From Solen grandis (Eukaryota > Mollusca > Bivalvia > Adapedonta > Solenidae): 64,000 nucleotides of DNA. The notes below the pieces were generated by a model. The model worked only from the letters and a program-made list of their open reading frames with translations, searched no databases and was not told the origin of the DNA. The translations under genes were made by a program, and so were the position numbers. The DNA lies in the NCBI GenBank assembly GCA_021229015.1, contig CM037780.1, positions 70,069,656 through 70,133,655 of the forward strand. The letters are read 5' to 3'. Numbering within the stretch: position 1 is the stretch's first letter; every line of letters begins with the position of its first letter. Below, piece after piece: positions 36,401 through 51,400 of this stretch.

Positions 36401-39400
36401 GACCATTGTATGAAATTGTTTTGAAATCAAACTTGTACTTTTCAAGTTATGCTCCGGACAAGGAAAAGTAACAAAGAGCAATAACTCTGTAATAAGTCAA
36501 GATGGAGTTATGGTTCTTGTGCACTGCACTTCCTCTCCATGTGCTTGATCATTGCATGAAGTTGTATTGAATTCCAACTTGTGGTTTTCAAGTTATGCTC
36601 CGGACAAGGAAAATGCAACGGACCGCTGGACCTACCGACCGACCGACCGACCGTTGTATCCCATTGTAAGTCAAAAAAAACCCCCCCCCCCCCGGGGTGG
36701 TGCTAACGTATCAGTTGTCAAAAATAGCGTATATCGTTCGTATCGCATCGTATCGTAACGTATATATTACTCAATCGCATCGTAACGTATGGAATCGTAT
36801 TCTATCGCATTCAATCGTATTAGGCATAATAAACGGGATTGTATCGCATCGCATCGTAAGGCAACCGTATATCGGTAATCGTATATCGTAAATCGCATAA
36901 CGTATATCGTATTGAACCACCCAGTGGTTTAGGACAGTTTAAGTTACGGGACACCATCGATATTTCAGAAATAATTAATCTTCGTGTCTTTAAATTTAAT
37001 ATTTGCTTAAGTTTATTAATGGTGGATCATTAAATCACATTATGCAGTACATTTTTTCATATTTTACCAACTGCAATAGTTATATTTCTTTTACTTTATT
37101 ATTTTATACATGTGTTATGGCCTACGTGACTTTCAGGAGCAGACGCCATGCGATGTTATATAATTTGATGCATGTGTGAAAAGTACTATATCAGAGACGT
37201 AAATACCTTTAATATAGCTTCGTGACTATATCAGTATTAAAGTGGAATAATTTTAAAATATGTTTGATCAATGTTTGCTTTATTAACCTGTCCAAAAACT
37301 AACAAATTAAAACTTACCTACTTATGCAAGATCGTCCGAAATGTTGCTTTCGTGTAATTATTTATTTCCCGGGACATTTTTTTACCGCTGTATTTACTCG
37401 AATGCCCATTTTTCTTTATTATTTAATGAATTCGTGAACAAAAGATAATGTAATTTACGAATATAGCTTATTTATTTAATTATTTCCTATTTTATTTAGG
37501 TTTCTCTATCTCTCTTTCATTACGCACACGCGCGCGCGCACACACACTTCCAAAAAAATTGGATGAATGAGTGCAAATTATGTTTCTTTTTTCTCCCTTT
37601 TTCATCAGTACGGAGATAATCAAAATTCAGGTAGGTGGAGACTGAAAATCCAAACCGGAGCATTTTTTTCCGATGATCGCGTAAATCCTAATACGTACAT
37701 GTATATGATGTGTACAAGATGCATCGGTATTGCTTTGAGAAAACAGAGCTCTAAGTACTAGTTCTACACAGGAACATGTTTACAGTATATCGGTGCTATA
37801 CCTCGGACACGTATATTTCGAAGAGCATTTTTTTGTTTTGCGAAATTAGCATGGGTATCACACCCGAACTTAATTGTATCTAACAACAGTCTCTTTCATA
37901 TGGATAAAAACAAAAACAATGATAAAACGGGACCACATTTTCATGATATGCTTCACTGCTATGTCTTAATATTTAATATGATAAACCAGGAATTATTGCA
38001 AGCCATAACAATAGAAAAATAAACATAAAACCTACATGGGAATGGAAGATTTGTTATAAAATAATTGATGTATTTTATTCCGTGATAACACAGAGTTCAC
38101 TGACATGATAATAGTTAAAAGAAAATGATCTTGTTTCCATATTATTACAGTTCGCTAAAGATCTCATTTCCATATTATTACAGTTATATAAAATAGAGAT
38201 ATAATAGGTTAGAACATTTTCTTGCATATCCCTAATCTTTTATGTATAATTAAGTGAAAAAAGTGTGTTTCGCAATACCGGAGACTGCCATAAGTTCTTA
38301 TCAACAGGCACAGCATGTGTTTATTTTGACCGGAATACCACCCCCAGAGGAGAAGACTTTTGACATGTACACAGAGTGAATGTTATTTCCGGTACTAAAA
38401 GATTACAATTTTTAGCAATAATTTGAAATTCTATTTTAAACACACCAATATTCATAGAATAATAATAATAATAAAACTGTTTCCAATCTAGGTATGAGGC
38501 ACAGAATATATTTCGAAGAGAGAAAAAAAAATCTTAAATGTACACGATGATGATGATGATAATGATGATACATGTATCAAAAATACATTTGTAAGTGAGT
38601 GTGCGGGCACACATGTGTGTGACTTATGGACTTATTTTTATATCAGAAATGAGCGAATCATATGGTATTCTTTAAAATATTTTGATTGTTAAAACGGCGA
38701 GTAAAATACACAGATTTTAAATTGACTTTTTTTTTAATTTGTTCTTCCGATTGAAACCGATTGTGTCTACAAATCAAAATCTCTGCAAATTAAAATGTGT
38801 CTCGAAACCACATACATGATAACATTAATGACCATTAGCTCAAAATATAGGATGAGAGAGAGAGAGACAGACAGAGAGATGAATGCATATTTATGCGGAA
38901 GACACAGTGAATTAGTGCGGGGATGATACATATGCACACAATATAAATGTTATATCATAAATATTTAATGAAATATTAAATACTTTACATTTAAATAATT
39001 TTTACAATAATACTTGGTCAAAACCATGGATACCATTACAAAATATTGAAAGCCCAACACATGATGATATTTCCCTACTTAATAAGAGACAATTAGTTAT
39101 ATATCCTTACATGTATTAATGCATGTGTTAGACAATCTGGAAACATGTCTGGAAAGGTGTGAAATAACTTTATACAGTAGATGAACTGGGTGTAGTCAAA
39201 ATGAGATATAACCGATTTGGCAACTTTTTTATTCTTGTACTCGATTAACGAAACAAATCATATTAAACTGTATACGCATGGCGGCGTATGACATTTCACA
39301 CGAATACCCGGTTAAACGGCGGCCTCTTCACTCATGGCATCTTTTCGACAAAGATAGCTTTTCGACCCATGTTAATGTACATGTATTTAATTGTTTAATT

Positions 39401-42400
39401 ACCAAGGTCAATTTCCAACAACAATTCTTCGGGCTAGGGCTTTTTAAAACAATAGATGATTTTCCGAGCTTCTGGTTAAAGTATATGAAAACATATTTAT
39501 ATTAAATCTATACCTATGACAGTTACCTACTTGTAATATATACGAATATTCTAATAAGAAAATAGATACGGTGCTATTCTCCCACACTCACTCGCGTTCT
39601 TTTGATATTTGATACATCCAATAAATTATATATACATTTATGTTTGATGGGTTAAATGCAAAGTTTGAAAAATGCCCGAAGATATTGTTTTAATTAGCAC
39701 AAATGACAGCGTACTAGATATTAGATGATTGCTGGTATCATTTGTTTTGTTTTTTTAATGTGATTAATATCAAAACACATAATAACAAAGCATAATTAAT
39801 ACATTTTTTCTGAGTCCTCGTTAGGAAAAAAAAAACAGTTTTTCATTACACGTGCTTAGGTTGTTATTGACGGAGACAACAGAGTCCGTAACATTTCTAG
39901 AGGAACCGCAATTTAGTTTGTCCCCATTTCCTGTTTCCCGTTTTGTTTATTTCCGCTGTTAATTACAGATGAAAACACGGCTTGTGATAAATATTGTTAA
40001 AAGCTTAGTTGATATTTCATATTTTTGAACTTATTGTAAAAGCTAGTTGTATACACTTGTAAAAAATGCCATTTATACCGTACTTATCCTGTATCGTATA
40101 TCGCATAACGTATATCGCAGATCGTAAATCGTATATCGTATGGTATCAGACAAAGAACGCATCGCATGGCATCGTAACGAATCGTAAAGGTAAATCAGAC
40201 CTGCTATCGCACATCGCATATCGCAGATCGTATATCGCATATCGTATATCGTCCGTATTTCTATCGTATTCCAATCGTATTTTTTGACAACTGATACGTT
40301 AGCACCACTGTACCCCCCCCAAACTTTGTTTCGGGGGTATAAAAAGTAGGTCAATAAATTGAAATTTTTTAATTTATAATATCTTTTCAACTTTTAAGTG
40401 AAATCTTTAATATTTCTACAGCAGATGAATGACCGTTGACACTCACAGAGATTATCTTATTCATCTATCAAAGATATTTTGATATATCTTCATCACTTTC
40501 GTGCGAGAGGTGCATGGCTTTACAGGTATATCGTGGTACGTACCACAGTATTTACCTAACAAGAGCTCCACTGAGAGTGGGGAAATATATGCCGGAAGAA
40601 AGGTAATGAAAGTGAATTTCCTTTGATGAATAGATAAGCACTTATCAACAGCAACATTTTAAGAAGGAGATGCGGACAGACAGAAAGAAGGAAGGCAAAC
40701 TTACAGTCCCCTCTTTTGCAAACATCAGTAGGAGACTAATTTATAGATACGAAATATTTTCGCATTATATCAGTATGAGATGTTGCTTCAAACTTTGACA
40801 TTGACCCAATACAGCTGAAACTTGAAGTTGATCTGCACTTCATCTCAGTATGGTTGGCATTTCTGGCAAATAGTTAAAATCTGCTTAAGTGATTCAAGAG
40901 AATACAGAGTGGACACAATATTCTACAATTTAATAGTATGACATGTCACATGCAACCTTCAAATGTGACCTTGACCTTGAACCAAGACATCCAAAACCTA
41001 TGCTCTGCACATCCTCTCAGTATGGTTGATATTTCTGTCAAATAATTTCAATTTCCTTCCAGCGGTTCCAAAGATACAGAGTGGACAAGAAATTGCTAAC
41101 AACCATCAAGTGTGACCTTGACCTTGAACCACAACACCTGAAACAAACACTCTGCACATTCTCTTTGTATGGTTGACATTCCTGTCAAATAATTATAATT
41201 TCCTTCAAGCAGATCTCAAGATACAGAGCGAACACAAAACATTCTAACATTATAACAGTATGACATATGACCTTCAAGTATGACCTTGACCTTGAACAAA
41301 GCCATTGAAACCTACACTCTGTACATCCTCTCAGTATGGTTGACATTTTTGTCAAATAATTTCAATTTCCTTTCAGTGGTTCTTAAGATACAGAGCAGAA
41401 ACAAAATATTCTAACATAACTAGAGCTATCACTAAAGGTGATGAATACCCCCCCACACAGCCTTTGTTTACAATCAAGTGCCCAGCTATAGGAGGTAAGT
41501 CACATTTACTGAATTGATGAATTCAAGTGACAAATTATACAAGACTAATAAAAAAAGAATATCTTTTTATGTTCAGTGGCTGTCTTTAACAAAAAATTCC
41601 AACATTCATCAATTCAGTAAGGGCACCGTAAACAAATTAGTCTGAACAGCATGCACATGCAAAAATAAAATAAAATAAATAAATAAATAAATAAATAAAT
41701 TAATAAATAAATAATAATAATAAAAAAGATTTAAATGACCAGCTAATTTAAAATTGTATATGTAATAAAGTTCTAAGTTCATCAACAGATAAATGAGATG
41801 AGGAAAACTGTAGCTAAAGACAGTAAATTAGTTATTGGGAAATAATGCAAAGAAAATCAGCAAAGGGCAATAACACAAAAGAAAATCAGTCAACTGTAAC
41901 ATTTCAATATGCACATCTTGCTTGTATTGAAGCTTCCTATGAAATTTGATTGAAATCCATCCAGTAGTTATTGAAAAAATAGCGTGGACAAAGAAAACTC
42001 CAAGAAATCAACAAAGGGCCATAACTCAAAAGAAAATCAGTCAACCGTAACCATTTCATAATATGCACATCTGTGCTTGATATTGAAGCTTCCTTTGACG
42101 TTTGTTTGAAATCTATCCAGTAGTTATTGAGAAATAGCGTGGACAAAGAAAACTCCAGAAAATCAGCAAAGGGCCATAACTAAAAAAAAATAGTCAAGTA
42201 ATTTTGAAATTTGATTGAAATCCATCCAGTAGTTATTGAAAAATAGCGTGGACAAAGAAAACTCCAAGAAATCATTAAAGTGCCATAACTCTAAGAAAAT
42301 TAGTCAACCGTAACCATTTCATAATACGCACATCTGTGCTTGATATTGAAGCTTCCTATGATGTTTGATTGAAATCCATCCAGTTGTTAATGAGAAATAG

Positions 42401-45400
42401 CGTGGACAAAAAAACTACAGACAGACGGACCGACGGACCGACGGACCGACATGGTGACTCCTACGTTTGTGGGGGGGGTATAATAATATGACATGTGACC
42501 TTCAACTGTGACCTTGACCTTGATCCAAGACAACTATTTCCTTCCAGTAGCTCTTAAGATACAAACACAAAATTGCTAACTGAGGAACTGACGGATAGAT
42601 GGATGACCAGTGGCATAATATAATACCACCCTTCAGACGTATAAAGAACCTGCCTGTAGCAGCCATTTTTGAGGTCAATATTGAATGTATAAGGAAACTA
42701 GACACCTTCCTAGGGGCTTCATTTTTTGAATTTTGAAATTATGGTAGATGGCTATAAGGTGAACATTTGTGCTGAAAGATACAAAAATCTGACCTTTAGT
42801 TTCAAATGAGAAGATTTTTGAAATTTTCATAAGGAAACTAGCTGACCCCCTAGGGCATTATTTTTCAAGGAAACAACATCATTTTAGCAATTTTGATAGA
42901 GGGTTATAAGGTGACCATTTCTGCTCAATGAAATTAAATTCTGGCATTTGGTTTGATAGAAGTAGAATTTTTCTAAAAAAGATTATTCAAGGAAACTAGC
43001 TGACCCCCTAAGGGCCTCATTTTTCAAGGGATCCATTTCATTAAGTAATTATTGTAGAGGGCCATAAAGGGACCATCTGTGCTAATGAAATCAAATTCTG
43101 ACCGTTACTTCCAGAGGAGATGATCTTTAAAATAAAATTTGGTGGTTGCCATGGCAACCTAATTTTTACATGGATCAATTTTATTTTAGCAACTTTTGTG
43201 AAGGGTCATCCATGGATCATTCATACCAAGTTTCATCCATACCTACCCAGTGGTTTCAGAGGAGATGGTTTTTAAAAGTATTAACTGTTGACGACTGATG
43301 ATGCACATCACACCACGATGAACGACAGACACAGAGTGATAGAATAGCTTTCTTTAAAAACATTGTTCTCTAGTACCCTTAAAACACAGAATAAAATCTG
43401 TAAAAGTGGCACACTTACAGCTCTGAGGCTTCTTGCTCTTTTATGTTTTTGGGCTTCAACTGGAGTTTTGGCAGGGTCTGCCTCTGATACAGGATCTTGG
43501 GATGCATCCCCATACCTGTGGGCTGTGCCTAATTTCCCGTGCACAAGGCTTGGAGCAGACACTGACCTCCTGACTGAACCCATATCCATTTTCAATATCT
43601 ATCAGTGAGGCTCTCTCATCAACGATGTCCATTGAAGCTGCATCTTCATCAAATTCATGTTCAGAATCCCTGATTTCAAAGGATACTTTATATGGCCGAT
43701 GTTTCTTCGACTTGAAGGTGTACTGAGAAAGTTGTGGCATATACAGGACAATTTTCCACTGCCGTGTAAGAGCAAGTATGCCTTTCTGGATGGTAATGAG
43801 CTGTGGAATGGTGTCAGAATTGACAGCTTGCTCAACAGTGGAGGTGCCCATCTTGTGGATGTATCGCAGTAGCACACTCAGCAGCTGGCAGGAGGCATCT
43901 TCCTGGAATGTCCGTGACAAGGTTGTCACTCTATGGTACTTGTGCTGTGGAGAAGAAGTAAAGTACCATGACTCGTCAGTGAAATTTATTTAAAAGCTAT
44001 AGAGTTCTGACCTGCGGATCTGTTCTGTCTTCTTAAATTTGTTATCAGCCCCCACACTATCACATCAAGCTTAATAGTGAAAACAAAAGGATTATTTTTC
44101 AGAAGTAATAAAAGCTCTCTTTGGAAAAAATCATTCACGCTTGTAATGGAAATATCATTCCAACGTTTTACATATCCTCTTATATATAATATATTTTGAG
44201 TTTTGTGTTAAAATCATAAATAAACATACAAAAACTGTTTACCGGTACTTGGTATACCTTCATAAATACATAACACTAACACTGATCCAAACTTAAATTC
44301 TAATCATTTGGGGAAACCATATATATTACTTGTTATGAAGACTTACTGGCTGCCTACAGTCTCACCTCTTTATACTTATAAGGCAGGTGGATGCTCTGTT
44401 CATCCAGAGCCTCTGTCATTACACAGGCAATCACTGAGTTGGTTCGGTGTGTGAGCTCCTGTGCAAGGGTTCGAGCCGATGACAGCAACCGATCCAGAGG
44501 GCTGAGCCAGGCATTAATAGCTGGGGTGGCTGTACTTAGAAGGTTCCAGTCAAACCTGCAGAGATGCAGATGACAGAATAATTCAAACAGCTTAAATAGG
44601 GCCATTGTATATATAGAAGAAAAATATTTGTGTAAAATAGCAATAAATTTATATCTATACATATAACTATTTTTGATAAAAAATTGGTTAACCAACCTGT
44701 AAAAACTATCACCTCTAATTAATAGCCATTCTATGAACACAATCTTTGTATAAAGGGCACCAAATGAAAGATGCTTAATCAGTTAATTTGAAAGAGTACA
44801 AAACAGACAACAGTGTGTTTGTACAGTGCACAAAGTATTGATGCAACCAAAGTAGTCTTCTAGAAATTTAGTTGAATTATAAGATCCTGACTTCAACGTG
44901 ACCTTCACGGAGATATCTCAAACTAAACTAATAGAGGGCTTTTCCAATTAAACATACAATCTATCAGAAGATACTATTCATGTTTATTCATGAGATCAGA
45001 CTCCCAAAGAGATTTTTTCTGTTACACATGACCCCTTTCAAATGGATGTTAGAAATTCACAGAACCAGTGAACTTGCTTAGATATGTATTTTTTTGATGA
45101 TTCTTTTCACACATGTAGGTTCATTTGCAATGTTGATCTTTGTGTGAAGAATCTGCAGGACTTTGTTTCTATTTCTACTTAAATATCAGATTAGAATACT
45201 ATTCAAATAATAGCTTACTTTGTAAAGTCAGCCTTCCTTTTTATTGGCAGAGGAGGTGGTGCAGCGAAGTTGAACCAGATGGTCTGTACATGAAGGGTTC
45301 CACTGGAGACATCTCCGTACAGGGGGTTGATTTCCTGTATACTGCCTGCATCAGATGGTATCGAGATCCTAGAGTCCCAGGAATTAGAACTAGCGCGGAA

Positions 45401-48400
45401 CTCCTGCGATCCTAGTATCACTGATGTCTTCTCAATGGACCTGCCTGATTTTGAGGTTGATTTTTCACGATCTTGACCTAAGGATGATTGACCCATATTC
45501 ACTGGACTTGAACTATGACCTTTGCTATGAGAGCCAGAGCTGTGACCTTGACCCTCTACACTGCTCTTGGTACTGTTATGCAACTTTACATCCTCGTGCC
45601 TCACATCTGAAGGCACATTATCTTTATAACCAAGGTGTCTTTCAGCTGTAATACTTAAATTTTCAAGTCCACATTCAAACATTATATACCCAATACTTTG
45701 CTTATCATTTAGACTTTCTTTGGGCTTCTGGTTAAGCTCTTCTGGCTTTTCTTTATTGATACTTTTCTGCCTGAGTAATTTTGGCTTAGGTGCTGCGTCA
45801 AAGGGGTTTTCTTCCAGGTTACCTCTTGGGGACAGCCCTGCATCATGACTGATGTGTCTACTGAAGGATGGCCTGCGTTCCGACTGAGTCTCTCTCTCCG
45901 ACCTCATCGAAAAGCTCCTCTTTGCCTTGTTCCCACTCCTCAAAGACATCGGGGAGAACAGCTTTGTGACATCATTCTCAAATGTGAACATCACTTTTGA
46001 CTTTTGTTCAGGAATGGCTGTTAGAACAATATCCTCTGAGAAGTTGCTGTCTTTCATAAGTCTCTGAAGCTGTAGATGGATGGCTTTGACGCTGATTGTC
46101 CCAACATCTTCTTCCCTTAGAACCTCAGGAATGTCATCTTTTTCTGAATCCCCACATATCAAAGGACCCTCAGTTTTTCCCTTGTTTGAGGTAGGAGATG
46201 CATTAAGAAGGTTGGGTAGAACATCTTTCGATGTCTTACAGGAATGGCTGTTGGAGAGAAGCTGACAGCATATTTCATCAATACAAACGCCCACCAAGGA
46301 CACACAAGTGAGTTCATGAATATTGTCCAGAGCTGAGAAGGATATCTTCTCTTCTACCATTCCTGCCTGCAAGGCACATATGTTTATCTGAAACAGGCAA
46401 AAGAACTCATCTCAAAAAAAACAAGAGGGCCAAGATGGCCCTTGGTTGCTCACCTGAGAAAGATGATTGCTTAAGAAATAAAGATGCTAGAGTGTAAAAG
46501 TGAAATCTGGCTTTTTTTTATGGTAAAATGGGCATAACTCCTAAATTTACAAGTCAATATCAGTTATAATTGAACCCGATTGTGAGATTATGGGCATAAA
46601 CATTGTCTTAAAGTTTAAAAATGATTGTTAAAAAAAGGAAGATGCTAGAGTGTAAACAACGTGAAATATGGTACTTTTTTTTTATATTAAAAGGGGCATA
46701 ACTCCTGACCTAATTGACGGATCTCAGCCATAATCGAACTCAATCGAGACATTATGGTCATAAGCATTGTCATTAAGTTTGAAGATGATTGCTCAAAAGA
46801 TGAAGATGCTAGAGTGTAAACAACATGAAATCTGGCATTTTTTGAATATTAAAAGGGGCATAACTCCTGACCTAATAGATGAATCTCAGCCATAATCGAA
46901 CTCAATCGAGACCTTATGGTCATAAGCATTGCCATAAAGTTTAAAGATTATTGCTCAAAAGATGAAGATGCTAGAGTGTAAACAACTTGAAATATGGCAT
47001 TTTTTGAATATTAAAAGGGGCATAACTCCTGACCTAATGGTACGATATCAGCCATAATCGAACTTGGCTGTGATTTTATGGTTATAAACATTGATATAAA
47101 GTTTGAAGATAATTGCTCATGAAATGAAGATGCTATAGAGCAAAAATGTGAAATTTGGCTTTTTTGAATTTTAAAAGGGGCATAACTCCTGACCTAATGT
47201 TCCGATATCAGCCATAATCGAACTTGGCCGAGATTTTATGGTTAAAAACATTGTTTTAAAGTTTGAAGATAATTGCTCATAAAATGAAGATGCTAGAGTG
47301 CAAACGAACAAATTGTGGACGACGGACGGACGACGGACATTCATCGATCCTAAAAGCTCATCCTGAGCACATGTGCTCAGGTGAGCTAAAAATTGATAGA
47401 TCAAAATATATGTTCATTATTCAAATTGAAGATAATTTACTAAGTAAGATTCTTTAAATTAAATTCCTAGAATGTTCTTTTCCTCACCTTCTCTGAGATG
47501 TGCATATTGAAGAGCAGAGAGACTGAACTTCAAATGAACTAGTTACTTTTCTTTTGCCCATAATTAATTGGAAACTTAATATGTATCATACTTTTAAAAG
47601 AGTAAAGTTTACCTGAAAACCTACATAAATATTTCCATCATTACCTCTCTATCCTGATAGTTAACTACATGTATATTAAATGACTTGTTGAAACTAGGAT
47701 GAGTTATGTCCCCACTACAGCGACATGACTCAATAAACGGTGATTAGAAAGGAAAAGTTCATATAACTGAATTTCATTATCAAAGATTCACAAGACAAAG
47801 TAAAAAGAAATTCCAAAAGACTATATCATGCTAATATGACGAGAATCTGTCGAGAGATATACAAGCTATCATGATTTACCAACTTTTTTAAAAATGTCAA
47901 GGTTACCTTTGGCAGGGTAATCAGAGCCTGATAGCTTGAAATCTTCACATCTGGCACCCTTCTACTCTCCGAGCTGAACTGCTGGGTGGCGCCCTGCTTT
48001 TCGTAGTTATCCTCCTTCTGGTCGCTATCTGGCGTGTCGGCATCCACTCCGTCACCCTTCTTGAGCCAGTTCTGACTCTTCAGCCGGTCCAGGCAACGGA
48101 AATGAAGTGCATCTAAGATGGCTGATGCATGCAGTGTGGTCAGGGCTGGGGTCACAGACTCACATAATCTGGAATGTTATTGAACATTTGCTCTCATCAG
48201 ATCATTTGTACCTCACAACGATTATTATATTGTAAGACATCAAATTAACAATACAACAAGAAAGTCAGTAGAACTGACAGATGCTCCCCGAAGAATGTCA
48301 TTGTTACAAATAAGACCTTGGTCAATGGGTGGGAGGATGTAGGAACTGGGTCAAGCCGAAGATATGCGCATCTCCTCTTTGTAATAAAGCTTCACATAAA

Positions 48401-51400
48401 GTTTTGTTGAAATCAAGCTATTAGTTCCTGAGAAATAGCCCGGACAAGAATCATACTAGATATACCGTTTGCATAACTCTGTGAAAAATTGAGGACAAAG
48501 TTACCCCCATGATATGCAAATCTTCTCTTGGTAATAAAGCTTTCCATAAAGTTTCGTTGAATTCAAGCCATTATTTTTTGAGAGATTCATGCAATATGTA
48601 CTATAGGCCGAAAAATCAAGGGGCCATAACTCTGTGAAAAATTGAGGAACCAGGTCACGCCGACGATATGCGTATCTACTCTTGGTAATAAAGCTTCACA
48701 TAAAGTTTCGTTGAATTCAAGCCATTAGTTCCTGAAAACACATGAACTATAGGCCGAAAAGTCAAGGGGCCATAACTCTGTGAAAAATTGAGGAACCAGG
48801 TCACGCCGACGATATGCGTATCTACTCTTGGTAATAAAGCTTCACATAAAGTTTCGTTGAATTCAAGCCATTAGTTCCTGAGAAATAGCCCGGACAAGAA
48901 TCATGCAATATGTACTATAGGCTGAAAAGTCAATAGGCCAAAACTCTTTGAAAAATTTAGGAACCGGGTCATGCTGAGGATATGCGCATCTCCTCTTGGT
49001 AATAAAGCTTCCCATAAAGTTTCATTGAATTCCAGCTGTTAGTTCCTGAGAAATAGTCCGGACAAGGAAAGTGTGACGGACGAACGGACGGACGGACGAA
49101 GCGGCGACTATATGTGTCACCTTCGGTGAGCATAAAAAATAAAGACACAATTTTATGGTTATAATGTTAGTCTCTAGCTCTAATTCAATAGTTAAACAAG
49201 TCAGCACGGTCACATTATCTTGACACTGGGGCAACCCGACTCAGAACTATCCTTATATACTGAGTGCCAAACAAGGGAGACATACCAGTATCAGAAAGAC
49301 ATATCAGTATCATAATTAGCTATTGTAGTATGTCATGACAGGTGATTAAACCCATGACCTCTCAGTTATGAGAGACACTCTAACAATCCAGTCACTAGGA
49401 CCAACAGTAGTAAACAGATTACTGCACAAAGCCAGAAAAAAAAATTCCAAAATGTTATAAATTTCAAACAGTAAATGAGCTATTAACCTCTGGAAGGACT
49501 CTAGCAGTAGGGTGTCAGGAGAATATCAACAGATCCCTTCAGCTTCACTGTAGCTGTTGTTCTGCTGGCGTTGTCCAATGTTGAACCATCTGTTGCATCT
49601 AAATACCACAAAATTAACATTTAAACCAATTATAGTGAAGATGCAATGAAAGCACCAGTTTGGCACCTTCATATTTAGAACAATAATGCAGCTACCACCC
49701 TAGTGAAGATCCATAACAATGTGCTCCAAAGAAGGTAAATGTCAATGTAACACGGTTCAAGCCATGGATCTTAAATCTTTTCCTTGTTCTTCATAATTAT
49801 ATATATACAATGCAGTCCAATATGGCACAAATACTCGACCCTATATACAGCTTGTAATAGATCTACACTGTATGGTTCATAATGACAGTAAAAACTGCTA
49901 CTCATATTTCTTAAAGAACAAAAATAAGAAGTAACTTTGCAAGCAATGATACAGGTATATATTTTCACAATATGTTAAACTATAATGGTCATAATATGAC
50001 CCTCACCCAGCAAGGGTTCTTCAATGTTGTCCCACTCTGATTCATCATGCTTCTCTGTGAGGAACATCACTTCTTTGGCCTTCATTATGCGAGTGCTGAA
50101 TCCTTGTTTGGTCTGAAATATATTGTAAGTATTGTTTCAGCAAAAACAATGTAACTTTAAAAGCAAAAGGAATATATGACTTGTTTTTTTTTTTTTGGTT
50201 ACAGAAATACTTTTCAATTACTGGTATTTTTTAACTTTTTTTAAAATATTCTTGAACAACTCAAATTTTAACAAAGCCTTTCATTGTTTGTTTGCTTGGT
50301 CTTTAATGTCTCATAAACAGTATTTCAATCAATTGCAGACTTTTGTCTACATAAGTAAGAAAGCCTTTCCTTGTTTGTTTGCTTGTTCTTTCATGTCTCA
50401 TAAACAGACTTTTGATTACACAAGGAACATGATACCATATCCAGTCACATTATCGTGGCATCTGGCCAACCAGCCTAGAACTAACATGATGCCAAACTGT
50501 CTCAAAATGAATATGCAAATTGTTTTAACCAGTGGAAATCTGTATAAACCTCCAACAAACAAATGCATGTGAACCTTCTTTCAATAGTAAACTTTGTTCC
50601 ATAAGGTGGGGATTGACCTGTTTTGGCATCATGTTAACTACCCTTATAATCACAAGGGAAACTACACCAGTACCACTTTGGTATGCAACAGCTATGGGGG
50701 CAAATATTCTACTGGTTACATGCACAAGGCAAACATTCTATTGGTTACAAGGCAAACATTCAAACTACTTAGTCAATGGGACAACTAACTGTAATACTGA
50801 ATGAAATGAAAAAGGATCAAGAAAGTGTTGGTACAAAGTGCCATGTGCTTCACCTTAATGTACTGTGGTAGACTGGAGCAGGACTGCTGCTGTTGTACTG
50901 AGTGTCCAGCTGATGACAGGGACAGTATGGAGGGATCGTTTGGCACGCTGTGGTAACGGGATGGGAAGGGTGCCGGGAGAGACCAGTTCTTACAGTGGAG
51001 CCGCGTCAGATGATTTGAGTAGCATGGCAGCAGGACAGGAGACTTTGTGATAGCTTTGTTCACCTGGACACATTGACAGAAAAGATCAGTAATTCAGCCA
51101 TAAGTCTTAGCCATTATCTAATTTAGTGTAACTTAGTATGAAAATAACAGAATATGGAAAAAAAAAAAAATATCTTTTTTATTTTGATGTAAAGAGAGAA
51201 TAAAACGTACATTAATTATTTTAATATACAAACTTATTTAACTAAATGTAAATCTTATTGCTCGTTGTTGTCTTAATTCTGCAAAATAGGAGAATCCCCA
51301 TTTTTTTAAATAAAAACTATGAAGAAACTGAACAGCTGATTACATGGGTAAAAGATGGAAATTAAAAAACAACATGAAAATCCTGATTTTAGCAATTTTA

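Noticed and set aside
36695..40310. Polinton/Maverick or other self-replicating element
   Set aside because: Far too short and without polymerase, integrase, protease or capsid-like coding sequence.
40073..40390. 105-codon minus-strand ORF rich in Arg, Tyr, Asp and Ile
   Set aside because: It is a translation of the CGTATATCG repeat array at the right end of the 3.6 kb element and crosses the terminal inverted repeat.
43456..43595. Continuation of exon 10 in its first frame (GYGFSQEVSVCSKPC...)
   Set aside because: That frame violates the exon phase and loses the RRSVSAP-type sequence; the alternative frame is open to a good donor and fits.
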